Shown: positions 8,040 through 17,215, counted from the stretch's first letter. The stretch: 64,000 nt of DNA from Dyella lipolytica (GCF_030160075.1 NZ_BSNQ01000009.1:368295-432294), one strand, 5' to 3'. Translations and numbers: made by a program. The notes: generated by a model from the sequence alone, not told the origin.

Positions 8040-9410
8040 TTACTCGCCGTCTTGTGCGGCGAGCAGATCCAGCGCTTCGCGTAGATAGACGAGGGCTTCG
8101 TCGCGTGCTGGCTCATCCACGTAGTCGGGTGTACTGGCGACCGGCTCGCCATCCAGTTCCAGCACCAGTGAGAGCGGCAACGTATGCAAGGTAGCGGCCG
8201 CGCCGCCAAGCGTCTTCAGTTGTTTCTGCACGGCGCCGGCGGCTTTCGGATCTTTGAAGGACTTCGATAGCAGCAGTTCATCGCCCTCGGAAGAGAACAA
8301 GCGAAAGCGAAAGCTACCGTCGGAATCGCGGAAACTGGCGAAACGCGGCGACCTACCGGACTTCGACGGCAACTTGGACGTGCCAGCGTGCATGGTCACC
8401 GACGACATCGCACGCAAGCCGATCGCATCGCGCAGTTCTGCGATTTTCGGTCCGGCGATCGCACGGGCCTTGCGTGCACCTTCTCGCAGAATTTCTTCGA
8501 TCGCGGCTGGCCGCGCGATCAGGTTCTCATAGCGTTCGCGCATTGGCGCCACATCGGCTTCGATGCGTTCGTACAGCACTTGCTTGGCCTCACCCCAGCC
8601 GATGCCCTCTTCCAGCGCACGGCGGAACGCGGCGCTTTCGGCTTCACTGGCAAAGGCTTGGAAGATAGTGAAAAGCGAAGAACTATCTGGATCTTTCGGC
8701 TCGCCCGGCATGCGCGAATCGGTGACGATGCGCATGATCGTTTCGCGCAACTGCTTGGTGCCGCCAGCGAACAACGGAATCGTGTTGTCGTAGCTCTTGG
8801 ACATCTTGCGACCATCCAGGCCCGGCAGCGTGGCCACCTGTTCCTCGATCAGCGCTTCGGGCAGCACGAAGAACTCACGCTGATAGATGTGGTTGAAACG
8901 TTGCGCGATATCGCGCGCCATCTCGATGTGTTGAATCTGATCGCGCCCCACCGGCACGTGTTGCGCGTTAAACGCAAGAATGTCGGCGGCCATCAGCACC
9001 GGATACATGTACAGGCCCGCCGTAACGCCTGCATCGGGGTCTTCACCCTTCTCGGTGTTCTGATCGACCGAGGCCTTGTAGGCATGCGCGCGGTTGAGCA
9101 GACCCTTGGCGGTGACGCAGATGAGAAACCAGGTGAGCTCGGGAATTTCCGGAATATCGGATTGCCGATAGAAGGTGACCTTGTTCGGATCGAGCCCCGC
9201 CGCCAACCAGCTGGCCGCAATTTCCAGGCGTGAGCGTTCGATGCGGGCCGGGTCGTCGCTCTTGATCAGCGCGTGATAGTCGGCCATGAAGAAGAACGCA
9301 TCGACATCCGCACGACGACTGGCAGCGATCGCAGGCCGGATGGCCCCGACGTAGTTGCCAAGATGCGGTGTACCAGTGGTGGTGATGCCTGTAAGGACGC
9401 GGGTTTGCAT
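8040..9410 (-). CDS. trpS: Tryptophanyl-tRNA synthetase with a C-terminal DUF1508-like extension
   Basis: 456 residues from ATG 9410 (MQTRVLTGITTTG). The class I signatures are present: GTPHLGNYVG (HIGH-type) and GRKMSKSYDN (KMSKS). The synthetase core ends near residue 330 (AELRDAIGL). About 125 further residues follow. Their first half (FASFRDSDGSFRFRLFSSEG) looks like the YegP/DUF1508 fold; the remainder is a helical tail rich in acidic residues. Typical bacterial enzymes stop at about 330-340 residues, so this is a longer form. It charges tRNA-Trp in the cytoplasm. The role of the extension is unknown; a tRNA- or protein-binding function is only a guess. Confidence 0.93.
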   Translation of the reverse strand: MQTRVLTGITTTGTPHLGNYVGAIRPAIAASRRADVDAFFFMADYHALIKSDDPARIERSRLEIAASWLAAGLDPNKVTFYRQSDIPEIPELTWFLICVTAKGLLNRAHAYKASVDQNTEKGEDPDAGVTAGLYMYPVLMAADILAFNAQHVPVGRDQIQHIEMARDIAQRFNHIYQREFFVLPEALIEEQVATLPGLDGRKMSKSYDNTIPLFAGGTKQLRETIMRIVTDSRMPGEPKDPDSSSLFTIFQAFASEAESAAFRRALEEGIGWGEAKQVLYERIEADVAPMRERYENLIARPAAIEEILREGARKARAIAGPKIAELRDAIGLRAMSSVTMHAGTSKLPSKSGRSPRFASFRDSDGSFRFRLFSSEGDELLLSKSFKDPKAAGAVQKQLKTLGGAAATLHTLPLSLVLELDGEPVASTPDYVDEPARDEALVYLREALDLLAAQDGE

Positions 9411-9523
9411 GCGGCGGTATCGGCTTGTGCAATGGATGGTTACGCGTCCGCGTTGAGTTGCGCGGACAGGATGCAGGCAGTGTACGGGCAAAACACACCG
9501 AACATGATCGACACGCCGTTCGC

Positions 9524-10447
9524 TCAGTCCGGTCCGCGCATCAGGGTAGATTTACCGAACAGCGATTCGACCAACTCGACCGCCAGTTTGGCGGTCTGGT
9601 TGCGCTTGTCGTAAGCCGGATTCAACTCGACGATATCCAGCGAACCCAGCCGACCGGTATCGGCGATCATCTCCATGCAAAGCTGGGATTCGCGATACGT
9701 CGGACCGCCGCGCACCGTGGTGCCGACGCCGGGCGCGATGGAAGGATCGAGGAAATCGACATCGAAACTGACGTGCAGATGGGTGTCCGCATCGACACCG
9801 TCGAGCGCTTCTTCCATCGTACGTTTCATGCCCACCTCGTCGATGTGGCGCATGTCGTAGATGTCCATCTTCGCTTCACGCACCAGACGCTTTTCGCCTT
9901 CGTCGACCGAACGGATGCCGATCTGGCGAAACACATCCGGTGACGTGGCAGGCACGCGGTCACCGATCTCGACCAATTCGCGCGGCCCATTGCCACACAG
10001 GCAAGCCACCGGCATGCCGTGGATGTTGCCCGACGGCGTGACCTGCGAGGTGTTGAAATCGGCATGCGCATCGAGCCATAGCACGCGCAACTTGCGCCCT
10101 TGCTCGCGACAATGCCGCGCTACGGCGCTGATCGAACCGATTGCCAGGCAGTGATCGCCGCCCAGCATGATCGGCAGTCGACCGGCCTGCAGTTCGTGGT
10201 GGATGGCGCCATGCACCGCGGTGTTCCAGGCGATGACTTCGGGGAGATGACGATAGCCATTCTCCGGCGGCTGCCAGGGATTCATCGGCCCATGCAGATT
10301 GCCGCGGTCGATGACCTCCAGCCCGCGACGCCGGAGCTTCTCCGCCAGCTGCGCCACGCGCAGGGCTTCCGGCCCCATCGAGGCGCCACGATGTCCCGCG
10401 CCGATATCGGTCGGCGCGCCGACCAGGGCAATCACCTGCTTGTTCAT
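9524..10447 (-). CDS. rocF: Arginase
   Basis: 307 residues from ATG 10447. A TTG 36 bases upstream in frame is a less likely start. The ureohydrolase metal ligands are visible: histidine in LGGDHCLAIGS, DAHADFNT, and SFDVDFLDPS near residue 225. The loop SQVTPSGNIHGMP and the start ALVGAPTDIGAGHRGASMGP are those of arginase rather than agmatinase. It hydrolyses arginine to ornithine and urea with a dinuclear manganese centre. It stands alone between trpS and the tRNA-Thr gene; no urease or other arginine-catabolic gene is adjacent. Confidence 0.9.
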   Translation of the reverse strand: MNKQVIALVGAPTDIGAGHRGASMGPEALRVAQLAEKLRRRGLEVIDRGNLHGPMNPWQPPENGYRHLPEVIAWNTAVHGAIHHELQAGRLPIMLGGDHCLAIGSISAVARHCREQGRKLRVLWLDAHADFNTSQVTPSGNIHGMPVACLCGNGPRELVEIGDRVPATSPDVFRQIGIRSVDEGEKRLVREAKMDIYDMRHIDEVGMKRTMEEALDGVDADTHLHVSFDVDFLDPSIAPGVGTTVRGGPTYRESQLCMEMIADTGRLGSLDIVELNPAYDKRNQTAKLAVELVESLFGKSTLMRGPD

Positions 10448-10517
10448 ACCGCTTTTCTCGCGTCTTTCTGCGTTGATACGCAAGTGTAGCGGGTCGAAAG
10501 CAGCTCAGGCGCGCAGC

Positions 10518-10540
10518 AAAAAGCCCGCATCGCTGCAGGC
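10518..10540 (-). terminator. Rho-independent terminator of the tRNA-Thr gene
   Basis: On the minus strand GCCTGC, loop AGCGAT, GCGGGC, then five T. It begins 12 bases after the CCA end of the tRNA. Confidence 0.7.
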
Positions 10541-10551
10541 CTGGATAAAAC

Positions 10552-10627
10552 TGGTGCCGACACCCGGATTCGAACTGGGGACCTACCGCTTACAAGGCGG
10601 TTGCTCTACCAACTGAGCTATGCCGGC
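10552..10627 (-). tRNA. tRNA-Thr (anticodon TGT)
   Basis: A 76-base cloverleaf on the minus strand. The acceptor stem GCCGGCA pairs with TGTCGGC (one G-T), followed by A and an encoded CCA. The D arm is AGCTCAGTTGGTAGAGC, the anticodon stem-loop is CCGCCTTGTAAGCGG with TGT in the loop, and the T arm contains GTTCGAATC. It reads ACA codons. A single gene, not part of a tRNA cluster in this window. Confidence 0.96.
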
Positions 10628-10657
10628 ACTGGGCCGCCTATTCTAACAGGGCTTCGC

Positions 10658-11380
10658 CTAAAAGCAGCCTGCGCTGTGGGATCCGATGGACGAATCGTGG
10701 ATCCGGCTACGCCAGTCGAAGTGCTCGCTGTCGACAGGGATCAGGTCGAGCCAGTACTCCGGCACGGTTTCGGTGCGCTCGCTCATCTGGGCCTGAAAGC
10801 CGGCGGCGACGATTTGATCGCGGCGTTTGCGCGCATTGGCCGGGTCCTTGAACAGGCCCAGCGAAACGGTGTTCTGGTCGTCGCCGGAACCGACCACGAA
10901 GTAATCCTGGATGTTGCGCGCACCCAGCTGACGGGCCTGGGCCAGCGCTGCCGCATGGCTCGAGCTGGGTGGCAAATGCACCCACCAGCCCCGCGTTTGC
11001 GTGATCTGTTCCTGCCGCGCGCGCATGCGTTGTACTTGCGGACCCAGGGCATTGCGCGCGATGCGCAAGTCTTCCTGTGTCGCAAAGGGCCCCAGCGCCA
11101 TGCAGGCGTAGCTGAGTGCACTCGTCGTGGCGGGAGTCAGTGCCGTTCCCGCCGTGGTCGCCGATGCCGGAGTCGATGCGGACGACGTCGCTGTCGGCGG
11201 GATGGCGGCCGTATGAGCTACCGTCGTGGTGGGTGGCGGCAGCTCCGACAGCAGGTGCAGTTTCGGTACGCCGGGATCGGTGGCGAGGTAGCCATGCGTA
11301 TCGTTCTGGCCCAATAGCAGCCATGCGCCGACGGCGATATTGAAGGCGATGAGCAGAACGAATAGCAAGCGCAGGAACAT
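10658..11380 (-). CDS. SPOR-domain membrane protein
   Basis: 240 residues from ATG 11380 (MFLRLLFVLLIAFNIAVGAW). One N-terminal membrane helix is followed by a proline/threonine/alanine-rich linker (about 50-100), then a conserved region (CMALGPFATQEDLRIARNAL) and a C-terminal SPOR-like repeat (YFVVGSGDDQNTVSLGLFKD ending near QAQMSERTE). SPOR domains bind denuded peptidoglycan at division sites. It lies 32 bases after coaX, itself coupled to birA, the order seen in Xanthomonadales. An in-frame extension reaching into coaX has no visible ribosome site and was not used. Confidence 0.8.
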   Translation of the reverse strand: MFLRLLFVLLIAFNIAVGAWLLLGQNDTHGYLATDPGVPKLHLLSELPPPTTTVAHTAAIPPTATSSASTPASATTAGTALTPATTSALSYACMALGPFATQEDLRIARNALGPQVQRMRARQEQITQTRGWWVHLPPSSSHAAALAQARQLGARNIQDYFVVGSGDDQNTVSLGLFKDPANARKRRDQIVAAGFQAQMSERTETVPEYWLDLIPVDSEHFDWRSRIHDSSIGSHSAGCF

Positions 11381-11412
11381 CGGCCATTCACCATTATGGG
11401 TCGCGGATGATT

Positions 11413-12171
11413 CTAGGGTGATGCGGGGACCGGATGTGAGTCTGCCCACACAAGGAGTCCACGCAGCACGCTATCGGCGGCTATGTCGGCAGGGACCCGC
11501 AGCAACGGCAGCAAGGCGGCCGCATCGCCCCCGTCCAGCAGCAAGCGTGGCGTTCGTTCGGCGTGTTGATCCGCCATATGCGCGGCGAAACGCTCGATCA
11601 AGGCCGCAACGGCCTGCCAGCAACCTGAGACTACGGCATCGGCGGTGTTATCCGCGATATCGCGTATCGCACCGGCTTGCTCGGGCCGGACGCGCGCGGT
11701 GGCGCCGAGCAAGGACTGCTGCATCAGCCATGGACCGGGTGCGATCAGGCCGCCCAAATGCTGTCCTTCCTCGGTGAGCGCATCGAGCGTGAGCGCCGTG
11801 CCGATGCCGGCCAATACGCAGGGCGCGTGACCAGCGGCATGAGCGGCGACCATCGCCAGGAAGCGATCCACGCCCAGCCGCTGCGGTTCGGCGTAAGCGT
11901 TGCGCACACCGCAGGCCTCGGCCGGGGTTCGCACCCACACGACGCCTCGCGCGAAGACATCCGCGGCTAGTGCTTCAATCTGTTTCTCGCGTGATGTATC
12001 GACGACTGAAGCGCCCAGCACACGGTCAGGACGCCCTAGTCCTTGCCACGCTTGAACAAGTGCGGTGGAAACATCTTCTTCCCACGCCACGGCGCCGCGT
12101 GCGGACCAGCCATCCGCTGCCGCGATAGCCCACTTCAGTCGCGTATTGCCGAGATCGAGCAGGAGTTTCAT
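11413..12171 (-). CDS. coaX: Type III pantothenate kinase
   Basis: 252 residues. The N-terminal phosphate-binding motif LLLDLGNTRLKWA, the GVDRFLAMVAAH motif near residue 105 and GIGTALTLDALTEEGQHLGG mark the CoaX branch of the ASKHA kinases. It phosphorylates pantothenate in the first step of coenzyme A synthesis and, unlike type I CoaA, is not inhibited by coenzyme A. Its ATG overlaps the birA stop by 4 bases. Confidence 0.93.
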   Translation of the reverse strand: MKLLLDLGNTRLKWAIAAADGWSARGAVAWEEDVSTALVQAWQGLGRPDRVLGASVVDTSREKQIEALAADVFARGVVWVRTPAEACGVRNAYAEPQRLGVDRFLAMVAAHAAGHAPCVLAGIGTALTLDALTEEGQHLGGLIAPGPWLMQQSLLGATARVRPEQAGAIRDIADNTADAVVSGCWQAVAALIERFAAHMADQHAERTPRLLLDGGDAAALLPLLRVPADIAADSVLRGLLVWADSHPVPASP

Positions 12172-13139
12172 GCGCGGCGCACCGTCACGTCGGCGCTATC
12201 GATGCCATGCAAACCTGTCGCTGTCTGCAATTGCAACGCACCGCGCGCATCGATGCCGGCGCCCACACCATCGAGCTCGCCGGAGGCACCGCTTACGCGG
12301 AGCGGGACGTCGCGCAAGGCATCGTGTTCGGTGTATTCGTCGACGAATGCCGCAAAGCCATCACGCTCGAACTGGTCCAGACCTTCTACCAAGTTGGCGA
12401 TTAGCGCGGCCACCATGCGATTGCGATCGGGTGGCGTGCCCCGTGCGACGTCAGCCAGATCGGATACCGGTTGACCGGCCTGCTCGCGCAGTGCCGTCGT
12501 CAGCCGCAGATTGAGGCCGATACCGATCACCGCCGCGCAAGGCCCCTGATATTCCCCGCTCAGCTCGACCAGGATGCCCGCCAATTTACCGCCCTCGGCC
12601 AACACATCATTGGGCCATTTCAGGGAGGGACCCGCCATGCCGAGCGTGTGCAACGCCCGCAGCACGATGACGCCGGTCGCCAGCGACAAACCCGACAGGG
12701 ACGCAAAACCGGCGTCGAATCGCTTCAGGCATGACAGATAGATATTCAAACCAGGCGGCGATAGCCAACTGCGTCCCCGTCTGCCCCGCCCCGCCGTCTG
12801 CGTCTCTGCCGCCACGATGCTGAAGTCCGGCGCCGCAGCACCGCGGCGCTGCAATTCGCTAGAGGTGGAATCGAGTTCCCAATAAAGATCCAGCGCACCG
12901 AGCCGGCGGCTCATCGGCGCCGGCAGGGCCTCCCGGATGCGAGACTCGTCCAGCATCTGAATGGGCCACGGCAAGCGGTAGCCGGCGGCGCCCGCCGACT
13001 CGATCGGCACGCCCCGATGACGTAGCGCTTCGATCTGCTTCCAGATGGCGGCACGGGTCACGCCGGTCTCGGCGGCCAGACGGGACCCAGAAAGGGTCTC
13101 CCCGGAAGCCAGAGCGGCCAGAAGTTGTTGCGGCTGCAT
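12168..13139 (-). CDS. birA: Biotin-protein ligase / biotin operon repressor
   Basis: 323 residues. An N-terminal winged helix (GETLSGSRLAAETGVTRAAI, 15-60) is joined to a ligase domain with the biotinyl-AMP loop AETQTAGRGRRGRSWLSPPG, KWPNDVLAEGGKLAGILVE, and a C-terminal SH3-like domain. The two-domain form means it can both biotinylate acetyl-CoA carboxylase and act as a DNA-binding repressor. No biotin synthesis gene lies nearby. First gene of birA-coaX-SPOR. Confidence 0.93.
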   Translation of the reverse strand: MQPQQLLAALASGETLSGSRLAAETGVTRAAIWKQIEALRHRGVPIESAGAAGYRLPWPIQMLDESRIREALPAPMSRRLGALDLYWELDSTSSELQRRGAAAPDFSIVAAETQTAGRGRRGRSWLSPPGLNIYLSCLKRFDAGFASLSGLSLATGVIVLRALHTLGMAGPSLKWPNDVLAEGGKLAGILVELSGEYQGPCAAVIGIGLNLRLTTALREQAGQPVSDLADVARGTPPDRNRMVAALIANLVEGLDQFERDGFAAFVDEYTEHDALRDVPLRVSGASGELDGVGAGIDARGALQLQTATGLHGIDSADVTVRRA

Positions 13140-13325
13140 GGTCTCAGTATTCCGAGAGACATTCGACCGGGCACGGCCGCAATAAGGGATGAGAACAAGA
13201 ACGTGTCATCACGCGATTCTAATGGCTGTCAGCAGTCTTCGAGATGCGGGTGCAGGGCACTGGTATCCACCCTGGGTTTCTGGGACTATCCGGTCGATAG
13301 GCTTACGCCTTGGGGGCTGATCGCC

Positions 13326-13682
13326 ATGCGTGCCATACCATTGCTGCTCGGATGCTTGCTAAGTGTTGGCGCTATCGCCAACGCGACGGCGACTGGCACC
13401 AAGGCTGCTGGCGGCATCAGTGCAACGTCCGCCTACAACTGCACCGACCAATCCGCTGGTCATGCCACCAGCCACGACACGACCTCGGCCAACGGCGACG
13501 CGCTCAATATTCCTCGCGCCGGCAGCACGGCTGGATCGTCGGGCAGCATTCACGCCAGCAGCCCAAGAAGCAGCACCGAAGATAGCCCGGCCCATGCCGC
13601 CGCCGACGCTTTGCCTGGCAACACCTCCCATGGCTCCTCGGGCCTTGGATGGCAGTCGCTGCTGCCCGGCTCGATTCAGTAA
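13326..13682 (+). CDS. Small secreted serine/threonine/alanine-rich protein, unknown function
   Basis: 118 residues from ATG 13326, with a G-rich ribosome site (TTGGGGG) about 10 bases upstream. A signal peptide (MRAIPLLLGCLLSVGAIANA) is evident. The rest is low-complexity and hydrophilic, with many Ser, Thr, Ala and His, a single cysteine after the signal (YNCTDQS) and no recognisable domain. It lies alone between birA (divergent) and the phoQ-like gene (convergent). I do not recognise the family; that it is translated is inferred from its start signals and export sequence. Confidence 0.55.
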   Translation: MRAIPLLLGCLLSVGAIANATATGTKAAGGISATSAYNCTDQSAGHATSHDTTSANGDALNIPRAGSTAGSSGSIHASSPRSSTEDSPAHAAADALPGNTSHGSSGLGWQSLLPGSIQ

Positions 13683-13738
13683 GGCTGTTTTCTCTCCGCC
13701 CTTAAAGCTTTGCGGACAAGATCCGCAGCTCCCGCTTT

Positions 13739-15163
13739 TCAATTCGGCGGCAACTGCACGCTAAAACGCGCGCCGCCAAACTCGGCCGAGCGGTCGACCG
13801 TCAGCTCGCCGTTATAAGCACGCACGATGTCCTGCACGATGGCCAAGCCGATGCCGTGTCCCTTGACGCGCTCGTCCCCGCGCACGCCACGCTGCAGCAG
13901 CTTCTCGATCTTGTCCTCGGCGATCCCTGGGCCATCGTCTTCGACACTGAGCAACAGACCCGGTCGCTGACGTCCCGGCTGTGGCCGGGTCTTTACTACC
14001 AGCAGCACGTGGTGGCCTGCCCATTTGAAAGCGTTTTCCAGCAGGTTGCCCATCAGTTCCAGCAGATCGCCCTGCTCGCCGTAGAACGCGGCGCCGTCCT
14101 CGATATCGAATTCGCACAACACGTTTTTCGCGGCGTAGACCTTTTCCAGGCTTTGCACGAGATCCTCGGCATGCCCGGCGATCGGCACTGCGCTGGCAAA
14201 GGTTTGCCGGCCGGTGGTGGCACGCGAAAGTTGGTAAGCCACCAATTCATCCATCCTGCGCACCTGATCGAGCAGCGGAATGCGCGCCTCATCGGAAAGA
14301 TCACCGGTCGATTCCATCTGCGAGCGGATCACCGCCAAGGGTGTCTTCAGGCTGTGCGCAAGATCGGCCAGCGTGTTGCGATAACGCGTGCGCTGCTCGC
14401 GCTCGCTGTCGATGAAAACATTGATGCGATCGGTAAGACCGGTGAGTTCGAGTGGGTACTGGCTATCCAGATGATCGCTGTCGCCGCGTTCGACCCGGCT
14501 CATGTCGCTGGCGACTTTGCGCAGCGGCGTCAGGCTCCAGCGCAACAGTGCCATTTGCAGCACGATCAGCACCACACCCAAGACCGCAAGCCATCCCACC
14601 AGGCTACGCCGGTAGACAGCGGTGTTGCCTTCCAGCTCCTCCTCGGTCTCCGCCGCCGTGAAAGTGAGACGCACCGGCGCGCGCTCGGGCATATCCAGCG
14701 CCACGCCGAAGCTGTAGTAGTAAAGCCTGCCCAATTCGGTATCGACCGGACCGATGAATTGCGACTGCCCGGGCTCCAGCGGATGCAGGAAACTGAAATC
14801 CCGGCCCAGGGCGGAAGTCGATTCCCAGCGAAATCCATTTTCGCCCAGCACCACGGCATACAGGCCGGAACCGGGGCGCGAAAACATCGGATCAGGCGGT
14901 GTATCCGGCAACAGCGGCGTACCGTCGCGTCGCGGGTCGGTGCCGGCAATGTAGGTGATGACGTAATCGTGCAGGCGATCCTGCAGTTTGTTGACCTCGC
15001 TGGTGGCATAGGTGCGCGACAGCGTCCACCCGATTGCACCAAGGAAGGCAGCCAGCACGAGGCCGGTCGTTAGGGCCGCGCGCGCCGCCAGCGAAAACGG
15101 GCGGCGCTCGGCGGCATCATTCGTCTTCGCTGCGAGGAATAGCAAAGCGATACCCACGCCCAC
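13739..15163 (-). CDS. PhoQ-like sensor histidine kinase
   Basis: Up to 474 residues from a GTG at 15163, which overlaps the phoP-like gene by 47 bases. No ATG is available nearby, so a shorter product starting at another GTG or TTG is possible. A first membrane helix (ALTTGLVLAAFLGAIGWTL), a periplasmic domain of about 140 residues, a second helix (LVGWLAVLGVVLIVLQMALL), a HAMP region, then the H-box LAHSLKTPLAVIRSQ. The HSLKTPLA form is that of PhoQ. The ATPase domain has VEDDGPGIAEDKIEKLLQRG and GHGIGLAIVQDIV. It acts with the regulator upstream and the PepSY protein at the operon head. Confidence 0.85.
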   Translation of the reverse strand: MGVGIALLFLAAKTNDAAERRPFSLAARAALTTGLVLAAFLGAIGWTLSRTYATSEVNKLQDRLHDYVITYIAGTDPRRDGTPLLPDTPPDPMFSRPGSGLYAVVLGENGFRWESTSALGRDFSFLHPLEPGQSQFIGPVDTELGRLYYYSFGVALDMPERAPVRLTFTAAETEEELEGNTAVYRRSLVGWLAVLGVVLIVLQMALLRWSLTPLRKVASDMSRVERGDSDHLDSQYPLELTGLTDRINVFIDSEREQRTRYRNTLADLAHSLKTPLAVIRSQMESTGDLSDEARIPLLDQVRRMDELVAYQLSRATTGRQTFASAVPIAGHAEDLVQSLEKVYAAKNVLCEFDIEDGAAFYGEQGDLLELMGNLLENAFKWAGHHVLLVVKTRPQPGRQRPGLLLSVEDDGPGIAEDKIEKLLQRGVRGDERVKGHGIGLAIVQDIVRAYNGELTVDRSAEFGGARFSVQLPPN

Positions 15164-15803
15164 GCACCGTTTCGATCGGCTTCATGCTGCTTTCCGGATC
15201 CAGCTTCCTGCGCAAGCGGCCGATGAAGACCTCTAGCACGTTCGAATCGCGATCGAAATCCTGCTGGTAGATGTGTTCGGTGAGGTCCGCCTTCGATACC
15301 AGTTCGCCGGCGTGCAGCATCAGGTATTCGAGCACTTTGTATTCGTAGCTGGTGAGGTCCACCGCCTTGCCTTCCACCGTCACGGTTTGCGCGGTGGTGT
15401 CGAGCTTGATCGGACCACAGGCCAGCACCGGCTTGGACCAGCCGCTCGCGCGGCGCACCAGCGCGTTGATGCGCGCCAGCAGTTCTTCGACATGGAACGG
15501 CTTGACCAGGTAATCGTCGGCACCGTGCTTGAGGCCTTCGACCTTGTCCTGCCAGCTGCCGCGCGCGGTAAGGATCAGGATGGGATAACGCTGACCGGCC
15601 TCACGCAAGGCCTTGACCAAATCCATGCCCGACATCTTGGGCAGGCCCAAGTCGATGATGGCCAGATCGAACGGCACTTCGCGTCCGAGGTAAATGCCCT
15701 CTTCGCCATCCTGGGCGGCGTCCACGGCAAACCCATCGCGCTTGAGGCGGGCTGCCAAGGTTTCGCGCAGCGGCGCTTCGTCTTCGACCAGGAGGATGCG
15801 CAT
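15117..15803 (-). CDS. PhoP-like response regulator
   Basis: 228 residues of OmpR type. The receiver has VEDEAPLRE, the phospho-acceptor in DLAIIDLGLPKMSGMDLV, ILTARG and DDYLVKPFHVEELLARI. The winged helix contains LTSYEYKVLEYLMLHAGELV and ends RGRGYRFAIPRSEDE. The sequence is strongly PhoP-like. Its start overlaps the PepSY gene by one base (TGATG) and its end overlaps the phoQ-like gene, giving a coupled three-gene operon. Confidence 0.9.
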   Translation of the reverse strand: MRILLVEDEAPLRETLAARLKRDGFAVDAAQDGEEGIYLGREVPFDLAIIDLGLPKMSGMDLVKALREAGQRYPILILTARGSWQDKVEGLKHGADDYLVKPFHVEELLARINALVRRASGWSKPVLACGPIKLDTTAQTVTVEGKAVDLTSYEYKVLEYLMLHAGELVSKADLTEHIYQQDFDRDSNVLEVFIGRLRRKLDPESSMKPIETVRGRGYRFAIPRSEDE

Positions 15804-16123
15804 CAGTGTTTCTCCTTTTTGTAGCTTCCGCCGATAGGGGATTTCTTGGGGGATTGTGCCGCAGCCGGCGGACGCATGGCATCCGACGGTACGGCGAGGA
15901 CCTTCACATGCCCGTCCGGCGTGAGCACCTTAATGCGGTACTCCACCTTGCGCCCGATATGGCGCGGCTCTGCCGACAGCACCTTGCCACCGACCCGCTG
16001 CTGTACCTGCTGCACGGCCTCATCCAGGCTCAAACCGCCCTGCGGCGACGACTGAGCGACCACCGTACCGGCCGCCAGCAGCAGCCCGGCAGCCATCCAT
16101 GCTAGATCGTGCTTTGAACGCAT
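15803..16123 (-). CDS. PepSY-domain periplasmic protein, head of the phoPQ-like operon
   Basis: 106 residues with a signal peptide (MAAGLLLAAGTVVAQ) and one PepSY domain (LSLDEAVQQVQQRVGGKVLSA to KVLAVPSD, about 31-82), followed by a basic tail. PepSY proteins are thought to modulate envelope peptidases or sensor kinases. Its stop shares a base with the start of the phoP-like gene, so it is probably a functional partner of that system. Confidence 0.82.
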   Translation of the reverse strand: MRSKHDLAWMAAGLLLAAGTVVAQSSPQGGLSLDEAVQQVQQRVGGKVLSAEPRHIGRKVEYRIKVLTPDGHVKVLAVPSDAMRPPAAAQSPKKSPIGGSYKKEKH

Positions 16124-16213
16124 AGTCCCGTGATCGATGCCAGAGAGGGAGAACCGGCTAAAGCGCCATACTGCGAAACCGGGGCTGAATACTGACCGGA
16201 CGGCCGGCCGGTG

Positions 16214-17215
16214 TCACGCCGCTACCCGCGCCGGAGCCATGGCTTGCTCGATAAGCGGCCATCCGGCGCCCGCCTGATGCGCACCCTCGCTGAGCGTGCG
16301 ACGAAAGCCGCGCGCACCCGGCTCGCCTTGGTACAAGCCCAGCAGATGCCGGCAGATATGCTTGAGCGCAGTACCGCGCGCCAGCTCGGCTTCGATATAG
16401 GGCCGCATGTGCTGCAGGACGCTTTCGCGCGACGGCAGCGGCACGCCATACAACGCGGCCTCGACCTGCGCGAGTACGTAGGGATCGTGATACGCGGCGC
16501 GACCCAGCATCACCCCGTCGACATGCGCGAGATGTCCCTGCACCGCTTCCACCGTCGTGATGCCACCGTTGACGATCACCACCAGCTGCGAAAATTCGCG
16601 CTTTAGGCGATAGACGCGCTCGTAGTTGAGCGGCGGTACCTCGCGGTTTTCCTTAGGCGACAATCCTTGCAGCCACGCCTTGCGCGCGTGCACGACGAGT
16701 ATGTCGACGCCAGCCTGCAGCATGGTTTCAGTGAAATGCTGCAAATCGGCGTAATCGTCTTGATCGTCCACACCGATGCGGCACTTCACCGTGACCGGCA
16801 CGGACACCGCATCGCGCATCGCTTTCACGCAATCGCCGACCAAGGCGGGCTCGCGCATCAGGCAGGCGCCGAAGCGGCCCGATTGCACACGGTCCGATGG
16901 ACAGCCCACATTGAGGTTGATCTCGTCGTAACCCGCCTGCGCACCATGCCGCGCCGCTTCGGCCAACTCCTGCGGATCGCTGCCGCCCAATTGCAGCGCG
17001 ACAGGATGCTCTTGCTGGCTGTGCTCAAGCAGACGCAGCTGCTTGCCGCGCACCAGCGCAGCGCTGGTCACCATCTCCGTATAAAGCCGTGCATGCGGCG
17101 ACAGCAGGCGGTGGAAATAGCGGCAATGGCGATCGGTCCAGTCCATCATCGGGGCGACGGACAGGCGCCAATCTTCTTTTCTCAAGCTTGCGGGCGAAAA
17201 AACGTTGGACATCAT
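16214..17215 (-). CDS. dusA: tRNA-dihydrouridine(20/20a) synthase
   Basis: 333 residues of the DUS flavoprotein family. Visible are the FMN-site start SVAPMMDWTDRHCRYFHRLL, the active-site cysteine in NLNVGCPSDRVQSGRFGACL, VTVKCRIGVDD and VNGGI. The start and the C-terminal helical domain match DusA rather than DusB or DusC. It reduces uridine 20 and 20a in the D loop of tRNA. Two ATGs stand in tandem at the start; either may be used. Single gene. Confidence 0.93.
   Translation of the reverse strand: MMSNVFSPASLRKEDWRLSVAPMMDWTDRHCRYFHRLLSPHARLYTEMVTSAALVRGKQLRLLEHSQQEHPVALQLGGSDPQELAEAARHGAQAGYDEINLNVGCPSDRVQSGRFGACLMREPALVGDCVKAMRDAVSVPVTVKCRIGVDDQDDYADLQHFTETMLQAGVDILVVHARKAWLQGLSPKENREVPPLNYERVYRLKREFSQLVVIVNGGITTVEAVQGHLAHVDGVMLGRAAYHDPYVLAQVEAALYGVPLPSRESVLQHMRPYIEAELARGTALKHICRHLLGLYQGEPGARGFRRTLSEGAHQAGAGWPLIEQAMAPARVAA

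Noticed and set aside
13856-15073. 405-codon open frame on the plus strand
   Set aside because: Antisense to the phoQ-like gene, which has all kinase motifs; no own signals.
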